Source: an uncultured Lachnospiraceae bacterium (GTDB lineage Bacteria; Bacillota; Clostridia; Lachnospirales; Lachnospiraceae). Taken from it: DNA of 15,509 bases. Positions 1 through 7,566 of the stretch are shown piece after piece. The position numbers and the translations under genes were made by a program. The notes under the pieces were generated by a model. It was not told the DNA's origin and searched no databases. It saw only the letters and a list, made by a program, of their open reading frames with translations. Location: contig CAJUIP010000054.1 of NCBI GenBank assembly GCA_910586315.1, forward strand, positions 1-15,509, given 5' to 3'. Position 1 is the first letter of the stretch. Each line of letters opens with the position of its first letter.

Positions 1-873
1 AAATATTCTTTTCTTATTTGTATCCTCTATTATACTATAAAGGCGCCTTTTTACTCTTACTTTAAACAAATTACTATTCGTATTTAATAAGTATCGGGCA
101 TATATGGGTATTAACAACTCCCATAATTTTTCATCGTTACAAAAATGCAATTCTAGAAATTCAAAATACTTTTCAAAAAGCTTATAATCCAAATAGGTAC
201 TTCTATGGAGGAATCCAACTCCTATCTGTTTACAATGTCCCAATTCTTTATTCAAAAATATATCCAACCATTTCTCCGCACTTCCACGGCGTTTATTATA
301 TAACTTATCACCAATTCTTATTACCAAGTATTCTAATGCTTCTGTATAATTTGATATATACTTCTCTAAAATTGGTTCTTCTTCTTTTTTATTTACAATT
401 AAAGATGCATATCTATCCACAAATGAATATTTATCTGAATCATCACTAATACTCTGTATTAATTCTAAAATATTATCTATTTGCCCAATACAACAATTGC
501 TTTCATATTCAATACAATCTTTAACAAATGGTAAAATCATATTATGTAGACCTTGCTGATATGCCGTAAGTAAAAGCTCCAATAAATTTATATTATGCTC
601 ACTTTGTAGGATAAATCCAATATACTCGGTTAATAAATTCCTTTCTTCAATCATACATAAAAAACTAATGATATTTTGTATTTCAAATGACTTTAGTTCT
701 TTCATTTTTGCCCGCGTCATAACTCCCCATCGAATATGGCGCATTTCGTCTGAACCATCGTCTAACTTATAAAATATCTGATCAGTAGACATTGACAATA
801 ATGTAGAGTCTTCAGAAATCATCCTATCTGCCGTTCTAAACATTTCTATTACTTTGTCTAATTCGTAAATCAT
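1..873 (-). CDS. Partial AT-rich helical-repeat-like protein, N-terminal 291 codons, runs off left edge
   Basis: The minus strand is open without a stop from an ATG at 873 to the window edge. A GAGGG ribosome site sits about nine bases upstream of that ATG. The next in-frame ATG upstream, at 882, would touch the ribosome site and is less likely. The peptide begins MIYELDKVIEMFRTADRM. It is rich in Leu, Ile, Glu, Lys and Tyr, with regularly spaced hydrophobics typical of stacked helical pairs (HEAT/ARM/TPR-like). I see no signal peptide, membrane segment or catalytic motif. The DNA is visibly more AT-rich than the ICE genes to the right and resembles the DUF3800 gene, which suggests acquired cargo. 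I do not recognise the family. A regulatory or sensor-type helical domain of a larger protein is possible, since the C-terminus is missing. Confidence 0.75.
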   Translation of the reverse strand, partial: MIYELDKVIEMFRTADRMISEDSTLLSMSTDQIFYKLDDGSDEMRHIRWGVMTRAKMKELKSFEIQNIISFLCMIEERNLLTEYIGFILQSEHNINLLELLLTAYQQGLHNMILPFVKDCIEYESNCCIGQIDNILELIQSISDDSDKYSFVDRYASLIVNKKEEEPILEKYISNYTEALEYLVIRIGDKLYNKRRGSAEKWLDIFLNKELGHCKQIGVGFLHRSTYLDYKLFEKYFEFLELHFCNDEKLWELLIPIYARYLLNTNSNLFKVRVKRRLYSIIEDTNKKRIF

Positions 874-1044
874 ATTAATCATCCCTCTTGACAATTTAAC
901 TCGTATTGATAAATTCTATACTATCGATAATTTCTAAGATTAATTTCAGAGTATTATTTCTAATTTTCTCTAAAAGTCTTTAGCTGTATGCAGAATAATC
1001 ACTATATGGAATATCGGCTATTTTACTATTCACTCATAATTTTA

Positions 1045-1085
1045 CCCAGCATTTCCTGCAAAATATATTGCTGGAAATAACTGGG
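1045..1085 (-). terminator. Hairpin 3' of rpn copy 1, probable terminator
   Basis: A near-perfect inverted repeat (arms CCCAGCATTTCCTGC and GCTGGAAATAACTGGG, one extra base, one mismatch) lies 34 bases past the stop at 1119. On the minus strand it is followed by TAAAATTATG, a poor U-tract, so termination is likely but not canonical. Confidence 0.55.
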
Positions 1086-1118
1086 CTCATATAGTTTAAA
1101 TTAAATAGAGTTACATTT

Positions 1119-1334
1119 TCACGAAACAACTTCAGCAAACCACTCCCTGATAACAGAAACCTGGACATTCACCATTTTGGCAATGGTCTCTTCTTCCAAT
1201 CCTATGGTCCGCAGATTGAACGCAGTTTCCTTCGCCTGCTCCATTCTTCCATAGTCTTCTCCTTCCCTGCGCCCCTGCTGCCATCCCTCTCTCAAAATTG
1301 TTTTCGCCTCATGTTCAAGAATCTTTCCGCCCAT
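1119..1334 (-). CDS. Candidate internally started C-terminal small protein of rpn copy 1 (71 aa)
   Basis: Codon 253 of the rpn gene is an in-frame ATG (MGGKILEHEAK...). On the minus strand it is preceded by AAGGAG at 1346-1351, 11 bases away, a strong but slightly distant ribosome site. The product would be 71 residues: a charged, mostly helical segment ending in REWFAEVVS and lacking the whole nuclease core. In E. coli, rpn genes are reported to make such a small protein from an internal start, and it inhibits the full-length nuclease. The paralog at 11418 has the same signal at the homologous position. Expression here is inferred, not shown. Confidence 0.45.
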   Translation of the reverse strand: MGGKILEHEAKTILREGWQQGRREGEDYGRMEQAKETAFNLRTIGLEEETIAKMVNVQVSVIREWFAEVVS

Positions 1335-2090
1335 AACTGACTTCACTCCTTCCCTGACATGCTCATATTTCTGGGCAATATTCTCCAGCACTTTGTCCGA
1401 CATTTCCATAATGATTTTTCTTGTATAAGCACTGATACTCCCATTTTCCAATAGCTGATCCAACCGTGCCATAATATCTGCGTATTCAGCCTTTAAAGTT
1501 TCCAACTTATCTTTATCATTATTATACTCCTCAAAGCGGCTTTCATGTGAAAAGATATAAAATGGAATCAAAAATAACAGATTCTTCTCAAAGATTTCGT
1601 CTATCCCATACTTCTGAGCCTTCATTACCGGAATATCAAAAGAAACCATACCGCCAGGTGTTGTCATCTCGATTTTCATCTTATCCGGTGTTGACTTGGT
1701 ACTTCTAAGAAACAGGACTGCTGAATGGGGAATTTCCACTTTAAGAGTATCCCCGATAATTTCTCCCTGGTCTAAGGCAATCTGAGTTGCGTATTCAAAA
1801 ATACGAACCAACATGCTGCTGTCTGCAGTGCTCTGGCATTCATACAGAAATTTTTTCTTATTCTTTCCCACAATTGTAAAACTACCGTCAGTGATCCGTT
1901 TCGCTTCCCCTCCGTCCTGCTGATTCAAAAAATGGATTTCTGGAGAAAATACTACCTTCTCGTCTCCACTAAAGCATTCATGGAACGCTTCGTTAATAAC
2001 GGGAATGATCAGCCTGCTGCAGTCATTCAGCAGAGTACGGAACACATCATCGTAGGGGGTATTGACGACCCTGCTATTGATTGTTTTCAT
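1119..2090 (-). CDS. Rpn-family recombination-promoting nuclease / PD-(D/E)XK transposase-like protein, copy 1
   Basis: This 323-residue protein has the features of the Rpn/PDDEXK transposase-related family. It carries the N-terminal NTPYDDVFRTL block (residues 10-20) and the nuclease core, with the acidic residue in TDGSF (D68) and the E-x-Q of YECQS (E84, Q86). A conserved region ends in KAQKYGIDEIF, followed by a charged helical C-terminus from about residue 250. The family cuts DNA and has been tied to RecA-independent recombination and phage defence. The start is supported by GGAGGT seven bases upstream. The protein is clearly paralogous to the one encoded at 11418-12413. It is intact, unlike several neighbours. 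It has its own promoter and a downstream hairpin, so it is probably a single-gene unit. An internal start at codon 253 is listed separately. Confidence 0.9.
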   Translation of the reverse strand: MKTINSRVVNTPYDDVFRTLLNDCSRLIIPVINEAFHECFSGDEKVVFSPEIHFLNQQDGGEAKRITDGSFTIVGKNKKKFLYECQSTADSSMLVRIFEYATQIALDQGEIIGDTLKVEIPHSAVLFLRSTKSTPDKMKIEMTTPGGMVSFDIPVMKAQKYGIDEIFEKNLLFLIPFYIFSHESRFEEYNNDKDKLETLKAEYADIMARLDQLLENGSISAYTRKIIMEMSDKVLENIAQKYEHVREGVKSVMGGKILEHEAKTILREGWQQGRREGEDYGRMEQAKETAFNLRTIGLEEETIAKMVNVQVSVIREWFAEVVS

Positions 2091-2142
2091 TAAATAGACC
2101 TCCGGTCTGGCAGGAATCCTTGTTTTTCCTTCTCTTAATGCT

Positions 2143-2172
2143 ATTTTACCACAAAATGTCTGTCTATGGCAA
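2143..2172 (-). promoter_or_regulatory. Sigma-A type promoter of rpn copy 1
   Basis: On the minus strand TTGCCA (2172-2167) and TAAAAT (2148-2143) are separated by 18 bases, about 50 bases upstream of the rpn start. The leader carries the GGAGGT ribosome site. Confidence 0.5.
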
Positions 2173-2271
2173 CATAATGCCTAAATTCCTTAAATTTTTC
2201 TACATCCTCCAAAATGCCTGGGATGTATAATTAATAAAATCGATTGTTTTAAAATTTTATTGTCCACATCC

Positions 2272-2368
2272 CATCAATTTCATGATGTATTTCTTTTACA
2301 ACATATCAGTTACATGATAGAGGTTTCTATCAGCTTCGTGATATATTTTTCCTATCAGTTACATGATA
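2272..2368. repeat. Array of four 16-bp palindromic repeats (consensus YATCANNNNNNTGATR)
   Basis: Four dyads lie at 2272-2287 (CATCAATTTCATGATG), 2304-2319 (TATCAGTTACATGATA), 2328-2343 (TATCAGCTTCGTGATA) and 2353-2368 (TATCAGTTACATGATA). Each has 5-base arms around a 6-base centre. Start-to-start spacings are 32, 24 and 25 bases. In the first copy both outer bases change together (T to C and A to G), so the symmetry is kept. The array sits between the stop at 2381 and the rpn promoter. It could be an operator or iteron-like protein-binding array, or a small interspersed repeat family. The spacers are only 8-16 bases, so it is not a CRISPR array. Confidence 0.75.
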
Positions 2369-2380
2369 GTCTTAGATATG

Positions 2381-2722
2381 TTATTCTTCCATATCACACA
2401 AAAAATCCGCATACCATGCACTGGACGGGTGCTGCCAGTCACAGTATTCAAACAATTCTCTTGCCAAATTTTCCTTTCCGCCACACTGCTCCAGAAAATC
2501 CATCCCACTGTACATTGTGTTTACCACCCGGTCCACCTCTTCTTTTTCTACCACTTCATGTACCGGTATCTCATTCAGGTCAAGATCCGGAATATAAATA
2601 ATCTCATCTGACAGAGAAAATTTACCTTTATAGATGTCACATTCCTGGCCAGGCTGGAATTCAAATAACTCCTCCAGAGTCCGCCCTTTTAACAGTTCCT
2701 CTTTTACCTGCTCTCTGTTCAC
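2381..2722 (-). CDS. Small conserved hypothetical protein of clostridial conjugative elements
   Basis: This is an acidic 113-residue protein starting with GTG. An AAGGG ribosome site lies seven bases upstream. It shows the segment DEIIYIPDLDLNEIP followed by an acidic helix and the block FEYCDWQHPSSAW near the C-terminus. This pattern resembles short accessory proteins often seen in Lachnospiraceae conjugative elements. There is no known catalytic motif, signal peptide or membrane segment. It is the last gene of a run with the proteins at 2755 and 3018, with a 32-base gap to the preceding gene. The function is unknown. Its gene ends 12 bases before the palindrome array. Confidence 0.75.
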   Translation of the reverse strand: MNREQVKEELLKGRTLEELFEFQPGQECDIYKGKFSLSDEIIYIPDLDLNEIPVHEVVEKEEVDRVVNTMYSGMDFLEQCGGKENLARELFEYCDWQHPSSAWYADFLCDMEE

Positions 2723-2754
2723 AGCAATTCCCTTCTTCTCAAACCGGCTCTGCT

Positions 2755-3021
2755 TTACTCAAATAATTTCGATGAATCAAATAACACCACATTCCCGCTG
2801 TCTCCAATTTTTCTGCAAGCACTCCAATGATATGCACTTCTGGAGATTCCGCTTAAATATGCTTCTCTTCCCAAAAGACTACAGGCTTTCTTTGCGGAAA
2901 TCCGTTTCTTGTTATTGATCTTATAAACCGTCTTTTTCATAGCTTCTTCAATCTGTTCCAGATCCTTTTCTAAATATCCGCATTTTTTAAAGTATTCCTT
3001 ATCCCCATTAGTTAATTTCAT
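2755..3021 (-). CDS. Small conserved hypothetical ICE protein
   Basis: This is a basic 88-residue protein. Its ATG overlaps the stop of the DUF3560 gene by four bases (ATGA), so the two are probably translationally coupled. Residues 1-45 look like a helical segment (DKEYFKKCGYLEKDLEQIEEAM). This is followed by ISAKKACSLLGREAYLSGISRSAYHWSA and a short hydrophobic C-terminal strand ending in LFDSSKLFE. I recognise the overall form as a recurrent small accessory protein of clostridial mobile elements, without an assigned function. It is soluble, with no signal peptide. A role in DNA or RNA binding is possible from the basic helix, but nothing shows it directly. Confidence 0.75.
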   Translation of the reverse strand: MKLTNGDKEYFKKCGYLEKDLEQIEEAMKKTVYKINNKKRISAKKACSLLGREAYLSGISRSAYHWSACRKIGDSGNVVLFDSSKLFE

Positions 3022-4244
3022 TTTCCCGCTCCATCCTTTTTATAGACAATACCGTTGGTGCCATCCACGATTCCCAACGCCCAGGAATAACCGTTTGGGC
3101 TGGAACCGTCCCGGAATTTCCTCGGCCTTCTTGTTATCGCCCTCTCGGTTCCGGATTTTAATGTAACCTTTTCTTCCGTTATCTTCGTGATCCGGTACTC
3201 CTTGTCAGCATAGGCCTCTCCATTCCACGCCCTGACTGTATACACTTCTCCTACACGGAATGGGTGCGGATCAATCTGAACCCGATCAGAAATAATCCTG
3301 TTTATCTCGGCATACGCAGCTTCCCCAGTCATTCCGGCTGCACCGCCTTCCAGAATCCGATAAGTTAGGTTGACTCTTCCCGTTCCGATAACCTTACATT
3401 TACCCCACTGGTTAAGTTCCACCGTATATCCGACCTTGATATTCTCCTGGGAAAACTCTATGCCTCCAACTTCTGCCAGACATTCATGGTAATAAATAAA
3501 TTTGCTGATGGTGTTTTCAATCATTAGTTCCGCGTCTTCTATCCATCCCTGTACAGTTTCCGCCGTGACAACATTGCCATTATACGCCTTAAAGACCTCT
3601 CCCTGCTCGATCTTCTCCAGTTTTTCCCGGTATCTCTCCAGATTCTTTTTCTGCGCCTTTATGGTCTTCTCTTCTTCCTTGATCCTTCGGTCAAGAAACC
3701 CTTTGTTTGTGGGCTTTGTCCTTTTGGCTGTCTGTCTTGCTGTCTCTGCCCTTTTAATGTAGTATTCCGATTTCTTGAATTCTTCCACTCCTCTGTCCCA
3801 GGCAGCGATCATCTGATTTATCCGGTTTGTAAATGCCCTGCCAGAGCTGCTGTTTCCTCTTGGCTGGGTGTAGAAAGCCTTATCGCCATGCATATCCTCA
3901 ATAGGCTTCTGCAATGCTTTTCTTTTTTGATCAGCCATCTCAGATTTTCGCTCATACCGTTCTGCCCGTTCTTCTGCCCGTTCTGCCTTTTGTTCCATCT
4001 GTTCTTTAAAACTTAATCTTTCCCCAGCCTTTCCTCCATCCTCAAGCCCCAGTTTTTTTGCCACTCCTTCAGCCCACCAGAGATTCGGGAATTTTGCCCG
4101 GCTCACCCATGCGTCAACCTTCCTGCTGAAGAGAAAATTGTTGTTGATTTCCTTTTTCAAATCTTCTGGCAATGCCAGATAATCTTCCTTTTTAAAATGG
4201 AGCTCCAGTTTTTGTGTTGCCATGTTCCTGATATAGTAATTCAT
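3018..4244 (-). CDS. DUF3560 domain-containing protein
   Basis: This 408-residue protein starts at an ATG seven bases after AGGAG. Residues 1-70 form a small domain (ATQKLELHFKKEDY, WVSRAKFPNLWWAEGVAKKLG) common at the front of mobile-element proteins. Residues 75-175 match the DUF3560 pattern: a highly charged coiled coil (EQMEQKAERAEERAERYERK), then PIEDMHGDKAFYTQP, then GRAFTNRINQMIAAWDRG and YYIKRAETARQTA. A second coiled coil follows at about 180-215. The C-terminal third contains short beta-rich stretches such as VGYTVELNQWGKCKVIGTG. DUF3560 proteins occur on plasmids and ICEs, and the biochemical role is not established. The gene heads a coupled unit with the two small genes to its left and is intact. 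Confidence 0.85.
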   Translation of the reverse strand: MNYYIRNMATQKLELHFKKEDYLALPEDLKKEINNNFLFSRKVDAWVSRAKFPNLWWAEGVAKKLGLEDGGKAGERLSFKEQMEQKAERAEERAERYERKSEMADQKRKALQKPIEDMHGDKAFYTQPRGNSSSGRAFTNRINQMIAAWDRGVEEFKKSEYYIKRAETARQTAKRTKPTNKGFLDRRIKEEEKTIKAQKKNLERYREKLEKIEQGEVFKAYNGNVVTAETVQGWIEDAELMIENTISKFIYYHECLAEVGGIEFSQENIKVGYTVELNQWGKCKVIGTGRVNLTYRILEGGAAGMTGEAAYAEINRIISDRVQIDPHPFRVGEVYTVRAWNGEAYADKEYRITKITEEKVTLKSGTERAITRRPRKFRDGSSPNGYSWALGIVDGTNGIVYKKDGAGK

Positions 4245-4335
4245 TTGTACTCTCCTCTCCAGATTCCTATGATATTCTTCATCCCAATTATGGTTCTGGA
4301 TCTATGCCATAAAGAGACGTTCCAAACACACAATA

Positions 4336-4369
4336 AAACCGCCAGGGTAATCGGTCACCAAAGCGGTTT
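4336..4369 (-). terminator. Hairpin downstream of the broken beta-rich gene, probable terminator
   Basis: Arms AAACCGC and GCGGTTT enclose a 20-base loop. On the minus strand the hairpin lies about 60 bases past the stop at 4432 and runs into TTTTATTG. The rest of the 4245-4431 spacer holds the AGGAG ribosome site of the DUF3560 gene and no gene. Confidence 0.5.
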
Positions 4370-4431
4370 ATCGCAAATTATTTATCAGTCTTTCTTGTGG
4401 TTATTTTACTTGTACCTATCCTAAATCAAAA

Positions 4432-5859
4432 TTATCCTTCTGCCACTCCGCTTTCCTGTGCTTCCTCCTGCGTTTCAGGAATCTCTTCTATATGGGCTGC
4501 TTCTTCCTGCTTAAAGGAAACGGACTCATCACAATTGACCCACACCTGTCCCAGGCCTTCCCCCTTGATATCAAATCGGTAATCCCCCTTCATTAACCCC
4601 GGCACTTTAATCACATACTTCCCATATTCATCCGCCATGATATTCCCAGGGGTGGTACTTTTAGAATATATAGTTCCGTCCGGCATAGTCAGTTTAAGAT
4701 CCGCCAAAGCCCTGTCCTCGTGTTCCCAGGTAATGGTAAAATCATGTGCCTGATCGGACGGCTTATAATAAATCCGGATACTTCCGCTGTTCCCATTATG
4801 GACATAACTGGTGACGTTTCCACTGTTAAGGCTTACCTCCACACGCTTATGAATCTTGTCAAAATTGGAATAGAGGAGCTGACACTCTCCTGCCGCTGCG
4901 ACTCCGTTTTTTTCCTGCCATTCATAGAACGTCAGGGTCTTTCCGTCCTTTTCTTCATAATAGTAAGCAGAATTCAGGTTAATGCCGCTTTCATCCACTC
5001 CCCGGTCAACATTCAGGAATTTCACAAATCCCATGTTGTTGATCAGATAATAGCCGCTTCTAAAGTAAGCCGGCACCTCTATAATGGCGTATCCGTCTGT
5101 GGAGAGGGTGTACTTGGCGGTCTGATAAAGCTCAAAGGACTGATAATACTTTGTATCAGCAGTAACAGAAATGGGAATGTGCTGTGTGCCCAGATACAGA
5201 TCCACATTGGCTGCCGTGTCCTTGCTCATGCCTGTAATGATACCTGCGCTGTTTAAATACTGTGGGGAAAGGGTTGTGCCATTGACCGCGTCTACCGTGA
5301 CATCCACATCTTTGCTAATGCCCAGTGTTTCAAGGGTTGTTTTTAGAGTAGACCCTTCGGAACAGACTGTCTGTGAGACAGACTTAATCTTGCCGGATTC
5401 GCTTAAAGCAAGCCCGGAAAAACAAATGGGCCTGATCCTGATAGCCGACATCCAGCAGATTTTCTCCGGTAAGAACCGGATTGTCGGATTTGGCGTAGAA
5501 ATAGTGATCGCCAGCCGACCAGTGAAACACCTCCCCTTCCTTGTATTCCCCCACTGTCCTGCCGTCCTCATCCCTTTCCTCCCAGCAGATTCTGGTTACC
5601 TGGTAATACAGCTCCGGGTACACCTTTTCCTCCCCTTCCTCTATGGGATGGGGATCGCTTTTCTTCCGTCAGAATAACTCTCATTCCCCAGTTGATACTG
5701 GAGACCGTCCGGTAAGTATTCCATCGGGATTCTGGTAATCCGTATCTTAGGACCCGAATCGGAAGGACCTTTTTTCACTGATGAGGGATGGGCGGCATTT
5801 AACAAACTGTTTTGGGATAATGAATTTCCTTTTACAGCAGAGGATAGCACAATTCGCAA
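4432..5859 (-). pseudogene. Broken beta-rich ICE accessory protein, at least two 1-nt frameshifts
   Basis: Protein-like sequence passes through three frames. The first runs from about 5859 down to a TAG at 5641 and contains PMEYLPDGLQYQLGNESYSDGRK. The next, down to 5384, contains DPHPIEEGEEKVYPELYYQV and WSAGDHYFYAKSDNPV. The last, down to 4432, contains LALSESGKIKSVSQ. The first join needs one extra A in the A-run at 5659-5662. The second needs one T fewer in the T-run at 5418-5422, giving HLFSGLALSESGKI. The product would be about 470 residues: beta-rich, Tyr/Gly/Asn-rich and ending in an acidic tail (IEEIPETQEEAQESG). No signal peptide is visible, though the N-terminal limit is unclear. 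A surviving alternative start is GTG at 5623, with GGGGAGG upstream. I do not recognise the family. A cell-surface or scaffold role is only a guess. Confidence 0.6.
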
Positions 5860-7363
5860 ATGTTTTTCAGATCGGACCCACTGCTGTATTCCTTTACAGA
5901 AGTTCCCATATTTTTCACATTCCGCCTTGTTGAGACACCCTCCGACCGTTTTGACCTATTCGGCAAATCCTCTTTTTTGGATTGTGACTGTCCATTCACC
6001 GTGCGATAGTGTTCTCCTGAGCCAGATGGGGAGGAAACCATTTTTTTATCCATCCTGTCCATCATCCTATTAGACGGTATGGACATTCCGTTACCGCTGG
6101 TAAGACACCCACGTCTGGAATGTCGGAAACTGTATGTACTGTCTGGCAGGGAAGACGAATTTCCTAAAAATACAGTCTGATCGGCAGAAGCCGTCTGCCT
6201 ATTACTTGTTTGCAGTTTTGTACGATCTGAACGTTCTTTTCTGGCATAAGAAGGCGAATCCGTAACCACTGATCGGGCTGACGGGCGTTCCCATTTCTCT
6301 CTGGAACCATTCTCCCTCCCATCAGGAGCAGATGTATCGTCAGGATATCGGGACTTCCCTTTTTGATGAGTATGACGGTCAGGTTCGGCATGTCCGCCTT
6401 CTCTTGGTGGAGAAAGAACAAACTGGGAACTCTGTATTGTTTCCTCCCTGCTCTCCCCCTCCGTCCTGGTTCTGTCATGGAAGTCTGTCACCCGGTTTCG
6501 GTCGGCATTGGCAAATCCATCTTTTTGTGCAGTATGTCCGGAAGTCGGCGGATGGTTTACCGTACCAGCCTGATTGCCCATAAAAGCGGCCTCTTGCATG
6601 TCCGAATGGCCATCTTTCTTGTCACTGCCAGGCCGGTTATATTCGTTTTCCCTTTTATGGTATGGTTCTTCCCTCTTACCATATTGTGCGGTTTCCTGCA
6701 CTCTGTATGGTTCCGGAATAGGAGTCTCCTTCCTATTCCGTTCTTTCAGCTCATGACCTATTGCTTCCCTGAAAGGCTTTGTAGGCTCTTGTAGTTTAGC
6801 AGAATATCTGCCTTTTTTCTTTTTTCGTTTTTTCTTCCTACTCTCCTGTTGTTCTGCTTCCTCTCCGAATTCCTCTGACTCTTCGTCTTCGGCTTGAAAT
6901 TCCTCTTCGCTCCCTTCCCTCTTTGTCTCTTCCTCCTTTTCCGGCACTTCCCTGCCCCGTTCCAGCTCTTCCTCTTCTATCTCCTGATCTTTCAAGGAGA
7001 TCTCACGCTCCACCTCATGAACTGCTTCCAGAATCCGTTCATAATCTATTTCTCGGCAGAAAAAGAGGAATCTTCCATTGGCTTTGACCTTTCCCTCAAC
7101 ACTTCATGTTCCGATTCCGCCATGGAAAAGCAGATTCCCTTCTCCTGAAGCTTTACCCTCACAAATTCCATGGCCCGGTCGTCCGCGGCAATGGCTGCAG
7201 TGTTTCCCGACCGGACAATCTCCTGCTCCACCACTTCCCGGTGATAGTTCATAGTCTTATAGTCCTGGAATGCGTGGAACAGTTCCGGAATCCCCATTAA
7301 GATTCCCAGATATAATTTCACCACCATGGAAACGGCCTGGTTCCCAGCCTGCGACTCATTCAT
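5832..7363 (-). pseudogene. PcfB/DUF3801-like conjugation protein with long charged disordered tail, frameshifted
   Basis: The start is best placed at the ATG at 7363, preceded by GGAGGTG, rather than the GTG at 7384. The first frame has KLYLGILMGIPELFHAFQ, then SGNTAAIAADDRAMEFVRVKLQEKGICFSM, and stops at 7046. The next frame carries EGKVKANGRFLFFCREIDYERILEAVHEVE, completing a DUF3801-like fold. One missing G near 7090-7105 (TTG-AGGG instead of TTG-GAGGG) explains the break. DUF3801/PcfB proteins assist conjugative coupling proteins. From about codon 130 comes an acidic block (EIEEEELERGREVPEKEEE), then a lysine run (KKKRKKKK), then roughly 300 residues of Ser/Arg/Lys/Asp-rich disordered sequence. 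This tail is far longer than the usual family member of about 150-200 residues. The frame from GTG at 7013 onward is still open, so a tail-only protein is conceivable. Confidence 0.6.
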
Positions 7364-7477
7364 ATCTTTCACCTCCGCAAACACAAACTTTTATCCTGCT
7401 TATACCTATCAATTATGGAAGAAATATCGAAAATCCCGGAAAATCTAAGATATGCTTATCCGCAGCTTTCAAAATTT

Positions 7478-7505
7478 TTGAGAATCTTATGAGTTCTGGT
7501 AAAAT
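7478..7505 (+). promoter_or_regulatory. Promoter of the broken plus-strand gene
   Basis: TTGAGA (7478-7483) and TAAAAT (7500-7505) are 16 bases apart. A ribosome site AAGGAAG follows at 7551-7557. The 7364-7566 stretch is the divergent control region between this gene and the DUF3801-like gene. Confidence 0.4.
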
Positions 7506-7566
7506 AAAAAGAAAAAATCTGGCTGAAAGGATAAAGAAGTGATAACAAAAAAGGAAGAAAAAAGAC

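Noticed and set aside
2272..2368. CRISPR array
   Set aside because: Repeats are 16 bp and palindromic, with 8-16 bp spacers that are too short, and no cas genes are present.
4720..5677. Plus-strand frames opposite the beta-rich gene
   Set aside because: They are antisense shadows. The sense frames give coherent beta-rich protein and the shadows have no ribosome sites.
6164..6478. Overlapping minus-strand frame of 104 codons inside the disordered tail
   Set aside because: It is a shadow of the longer open frame. It has unnatural composition, no ribosome site and no recognisable domain.
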